Of a DNA stretch of 64,000 bases, positions 61,089 to 64,000 are shown in pieces. Numbering within the stretch: the stretch's first letter is position 1; each line of letters begins with the position of its first letter. A program made the translations under genes and the position numbers. The stretch is from Sipunculus nudus (lineage: Eukaryota > Annelida > Sipuncula > Golfingiida > Sipunculidae). The notes under the pieces are model-generated. The model did not search any database and was not told the DNA's origin. It saw only the letters and a program-made list of their open reading frames with translations. The stretch spans positions 48,743,058 through 48,807,057 of the forward strand of contig CM049310.1 of assembly GCA_026874595.1 (NCBI GenBank). The letters run 5' to 3'.

Positions 61089-63963
61089 TTTATAATTAAG
61101 TTCCCTATGGGGGAAGGAAGGCTGTGTTTTGTTTATGGGATGGCTTATACACAAGATGGTCCTTTGAAGTTTTTTTTACCCACGAACGGCTGTTATTTTA
61201 ATGTTCATTACAGTTCATATATATACATAATACTAAGGAACAACCAAATATATTAGTGTTTTTTTAGGATACGCTTCACTTTTATGTAATAACTGCCATA
61301 TAAGTAGACAACATGTGAGCAATAAAAGCGCGTGAACCTTACTATATTTGAAATATTGCAGCAAAGTATAAGATTAAAAAAATATGGTCAAGCAGAAATG
61401 AAACAAAATTATGTCAGTCTAATTACTAATATGTTTCATATCCAGTATATAAATGTGACTCTTTGATAGAAGGGAGACTGATTACATTTATCACCCAATC
61501 CCTTTGCCAAATGTGCCCTGCCCCCGTATTGCCGCTCCAGCTGTTTATATTTCTCCCTTTGTGTGTCCGTCTGTCTGTCTCTCTGTCTGTCTTTGTATCT
61601 CCCGGGACGCCGTCTTTGGATTTGAGGTAACCATTATAAACCTTTATTGTAAAAAGAAATTTGTACCTGGATCTAATCAAAATAGACAAAATAATTATAC
61701 CCTCATGAAAATATCAGTTATCATTTTTTTTTGTCATCTGTTTTCTGTGAAAAATTTTGTGTCACATATATCCCCTGAATTTAACGACCTTGTACACAGA
61801 ACATTTGAATAATTGAACATTGGCCTCATATATTAATAGAATAACTTGCATTGGTTTAATTGATTATAGGGATATCTAAAACTACTTCTTACAGGAATTT
61901 CAAAAATAAAATACAGATCATATGGAACATAAAACTAACTTATCTCAGATTTTATGCATAATTTAAATTAAGTCCACATGAGCCCATTAGATAACTATAA
62001 AACTACATTCTAAGGAATGCTAGCCTCCGCGATGCGTCCAAATCCGTGTTTGCATTCATTTATCCGGCCCATATTCCCAGGTCCATTCGTGCATAATTGA
62101 CTGTTCAATTGAGAACATTCTCTTGTATAGTTCCCGAATCCGGATCATGTGCCGGATCCACACCAAAATCTAATCGTCTTTTTACTGGCCCATTCCGGAA
62201 ATGCCCTGATTATATCATGAGATTGGGTTCATGATTGCATTGCATGAGTTCTTTTGTGAACAAATATGCAAACACACACACACAAACAGAGTTGAACGCA
62301 TACCCTCCAGGCGAGGCAATAACTTTACTCATTAGACAACCAGGAAGTTGCCTTAAAGGTCATTAGAAAAACTGACATAGTTTTTATATAATGATATCAT
62401 AAGTTAACATGCCTTTTATATTACAACGAAATAACTATATATAAGGTTATATATATATTCGAAATTCCTTTCTTTATGTTCAACGACAATATTAGTGAAA
62501 ATGTTAGTGTCCAACAGACTGTATAGTATACGCAGATGTTTGGGTAATATTCAGTGTCTGTCTTAACATTCTCAGGATCGTTAAGTCTTTGTATATATAT
62601 AAATGTTTCCTGGGTAGAGCGCATCAAACCAGAGGGTTACCGAGTATAAATGCGGGCACACCCAAACCTTTGATGACAGGTCGGCGAGTGCATTGAAAGA
62701 GAGCATCGACAGTGGTCGTGTTTATATGCGTTCATCCCTGTGCGTATGTGCGTGTGTTGGTGTGTGATTGGTGACAAAATAACTCGCATAATCATGAATC
62801 TCATGAATCTCATGAAATTTTCAGAGCATTTCAGGAATGGCCAAATGAAGAACCGTTTAGATTTAAATGCGGATCCGGCACATTATCTGGATTCAGGAAA
62901 GTCTTCATGAAGGAATATTCACAAATGTTCTACGTATTGCAATGCTTATTTATATAGAATATCAGTAGAACCTTACGGGTTATGAAATACGACGACAAAT
63001 ACGTTTAACAGTTTGCACGCACGTAAATTTTGTTCATTTCTTCTTTGTTTGCCTTTGTACAATTGTCTGAACACAATGGCTTTCACTCAAAGATTGGTGA
63101 GAAATAGCTACTGAGAAGATAGTCCAGAAGTGGACGCAGACTGGCCTAACAAACACCCCCGATCACACCGGATTTCCATCTACAATTCTCAATACTTTTA
63201 CGCAAACCTAATTGGCAAAATTCTAATTGGCCAATTTCATCAGGTGTTATTCCAAATTTTAGTGTTTGCTCATTGATTTTATATTGCCATAATTCGTCAC
63301 ATGCAACGTTAAATGTTGTATTTTATAATGTTAAAGTGGGTTTTCACGTAAAATTTGTTATATAGACACGTACACCCCATCAGGCGTCGTCTCCCGGTTC
63401 TGGCACTAATATGACATCAGTGATGTCAGCCTTTGCTAGTCTTCGTCTGTTATATCTATACTTAGAAACTGATTTGAACGAACGAGTCACGTACTGATGC
63501 TTCTAAAGGCCACTATCACTATCGCTGTATTAAGGCCACTCAAGCATAAGGTATAGATAAATCTTATGCTTCTAAGGTATATGCTCATTTTCAATGGGTA
63601 AACGTGATATGTACATTGGCAGTTGTAGATATCAATGAGACACCACCGCAACCTCCACTGATTTATTTTCTTGATAGTGATATTTAATATACTAAATGAA
63701 TACTAATCTTCTTCTTCGAAATTTGCAGTGATGAATCGGCGGACCGTCAAGTATCAATATCCACACAGTCCAGGTTTTACAGAGATAAGCTGGTTCTGAG
63801 GGAACTACCGGGGTCTTTATTTATCAATTCACCAAGTCAAGTGTACCGCAAGTTAACTGATAGTTCCCTTTCCTACCACCTGGTGGAGCCTCCATCCCGC
63901 ACATCATGGTTTCGTCCACTGAGTGAGCTGCAGTTGTTGTGGCACGCAGGGGGCGCACTTAAG
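48840..63963 (+). CDS. Single-pass (probably type II) membrane protein, first two exons; gene continues off window
   Basis: I do not recognise this gene with certainty. Exon 1 (48840-49609) and exon 2 (63729-63963) join in phase (AG plus T gives Ser257) to 335 residues. Residues 1-218 are polar, Gly/Ser/Asn-rich and probably disordered; KGVRF at 159-163 fits the PP1-docking RVxF pattern. Residues 219-227 are basic and Cys-containing (RKKEECCSK), and 229-252 form one hydrophobic helix; no signal peptide is present, so a cytoplasmic N-terminus is likely. Exon 2 ends with WFRPLSELQLL (317-327), which weakly resembles the beginning of a xanthine-dehydrogenase-type FAD-binding domain. The ATG has A at -3 and G at +4. 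The 14-kb intron could hide further exons. Confidence 0.7.
49902..49964. repeat. TA microsatellite
   Basis: A pure TA run of about 63 bases. Confidence 0.93.
51052..51068. repeat. G17 homopolymer
   Basis: A pure G run in the large intron. Confidence 0.88.
52013..52226. mobile_element. MITE-like element, 214 bp
   Basis: The left end CAGGGGCGGACCCAGGATC and right end CTGGATCCGCTTCTG are imperfect inverted repeats. The interior is G-rich (GGGGAGGGGGGGGG and GGGGTGGGGGGAGGGG). GTCG on both sides could be a short target duplication. Ends of the form CAGGGGCGGATCCAG are widespread in invertebrate DNA transposons. The reading frames across it are artefacts. Confidence 0.6.
53227..53284. repeat. 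TA microsatellite
   Basis: A pure TA run of about 58 bases. Confidence 0.93.
53285..54940 (+). other. Intron stretch, nothing recognised
   Basis: A C12 tract near 53739 and plain intronic sequence. The frames at 54482-54729 have no family match. Confidence 0.55.
54943..54995. repeat. AAT trinucleotide repeat 1
   Basis: About 17 AAT units, followed by AT-rich sequence with more ATT triplets. Confidence 0.92.
54996..56133 (+). other. Intron stretch between two AAT arrays
   Basis: AT-rich sequence; no gene, repeat family or RNA seen. Confidence 0.55.
56134..56190. repeat. AAT trinucleotide repeat 2
   Basis: About 18 AAT units with one interruption (AAATAAT). Confidence 0.92.
56756..56786. 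repeat. GA microsatellite
   Basis: A pure GA run of about 30 bases. Confidence 0.92.
57239..59653 (+). mobile_element. Repeat family A, copy 3, interrupted by element C
   Basis: Starts AAGCTCAGCTGATTGTAAGT with GTCCGTCCCACCGTCCG following. Tandem units carry GGGCACAAATCGTAGCC, GGAAACCTGAAATAAGGTCA and TGGTGACCTATATTC. It ends TTAGCTGAGCGTTAATGACC. Its units are more diverged than in copy 2 and share TGGTGACCTATATTC instead of the CATTGATCACC part. Element C lies within it at 58170-58983. Confidence 0.72.
58170..58983 (-). mobile_element. Repeat family C, copy 2, reverse, nested inside element A
   Basis: The reverse complement of 31824-32780, running from CTGATAAACCCGGTATACCG to AGGTATAAAGAT-like flanks. 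It contains AGCAGAAGCGGACCCAGCGG and TGATTGCCGAAGGCAGTTCG. It interrupts an A unit: GAATCCTGAAATAAGGT stops on the left and AGATTGGGCACAAATCGTAT resumes on the right. Confidence 0.75.
59654..60804 (+). other. Intron stretch with possible repeat remnants
   Basis: TTTTTACAGAGACATTGC, TTTTACGGACACC and repeated TTCGCGAA-like words (59825-59850, 60105-60160) suggest decayed repeats, but I cannot define an element. No gene seen. Confidence 0.4.
60805..60837. repeat. TC microsatellite
   Basis: A pure CT/TC run of about 32 bases. Confidence 0.92.
61015..61085. repeat. TA microsatellite
   Basis: A pure TA run of about 70 bases. Confidence 0.93.
62100..62250 (-). repeat. Repeat family E, copy 2 (reverse)
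   Basis: GGATCATGTGCCGGATCC and CCCATTCCGGAAATGCCCTG are the reverse complements of E-family segments at 28632-28765. It faces E copy 3 across about 550 bases. Confidence 0.6.
62800..62945 (+). repeat. Repeat family E, copy 3
   Basis: CATGAAATTTTCAGAGCATT, GGAATGGCCAAATGAAGAA and CCGGCACATTATCTGGATTC match copy 1 in order. With copy 2 it forms an inverted pair that could be the two ends of one element of about 0.85 kb. Confidence 0.6.
63729..63963 (+). CDS. Membrane-protein gene exon 2
   Basis: The acceptor AAATTTGCAG ends at 63728 and the donor GTTTGT starts at 63964. It is 235 bases long and open only in the frame that matches exon 1, encoding SDESADRQVSISTQSRFYRD, then LVLRELPGSLF and finally WFRPLSELQLLWHAGGALK. 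Base composition is clearly more coding-like than the flanks. Confidence 0.8.
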
Positions 63964-64000
63964 GTTTGTAAACGTTTGAATATATATGTTGTGAAGGGTA

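Larger units (their letters stand above)
49610..63728 (+). other. 14-kb intron of membrane-protein gene
   Basis: Holds TA, AAT, GA and TC microsatellites, a MITE-like element (52013-52226), repeat A copy 3 with nested C copy 2, and an inverted pair of repeat E. I find no exon-like frame with good splice sites and a family match, but short exons could be missed. Confidence 0.65.

Overview
This is a eukaryotic genomic window. It has GT-AG introns, about 65% A+T by eye, many long TA, CT and AAT microsatellites and poly-G tracts, and several families of interspersed repeat. The style of the repeats (elements starting with a short hairpin around AGCTCAGCTGACT, arrays of AGGTCAAAGGTCA, tRNA-derived SINEs with a GGTTTCCCCCAGG-type core) and the animal proteins suggest a marine invertebrate, most likely a bivalve mollusc. 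That taxonomic call is an inference from recalled repeat style, not a search result.

Three protein-coding genes can be read, all on the + strand. (1) 110-10373: the 3' part of SURF1, a mitochondrial cytochrome c oxidase assembly factor. Seven exons join in frame to 225 residues and a stop; the 5' exons lie outside the window. (2) 14329-36470: a complete ABCF1 (ABC50) gene. Nineteen exons join to an uninterrupted 714-residue reading frame with a Lys/Glu-rich N-terminus and two ABC ATPase domains, each with Walker A, signature, Walker B and switch His. (3) 48840 to beyond the right edge: the first two exons of a single-pass, probably type II membrane protein with a long disordered cytoplasmic tail. 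Its second exon ends in a stretch that weakly resembles the start of a xanthine-dehydrogenase-type FAD-binding domain.

Layout: 1-10373 SURF1, with a 91-bp minisatellite and a 3.1-kb inverted-repeat-ended element in its introns; 10374-14328 intergenic; 14329-36470 ABCF1, whose introns hold copies of at least five repeat families; 36471-48500 a repeat-filled intergenic stretch with a nested insertion (element B inside element A); 48500-64000 the membrane-protein gene with a 14-kb first intron, containing a second nested insertion (element C inside element A).

The genes are ordinary single-copy animal genes with no shared pathway visible. The most distinctive material is the repeat content, above all the SURF1-intron element, which carries a 288-bp tandem array with repeated perfect DR1 nuclear-receptor half-site pairs. 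I see no CRISPR array, operon, rRNA gene, intact tRNA gene, viral gene or toxin gene.
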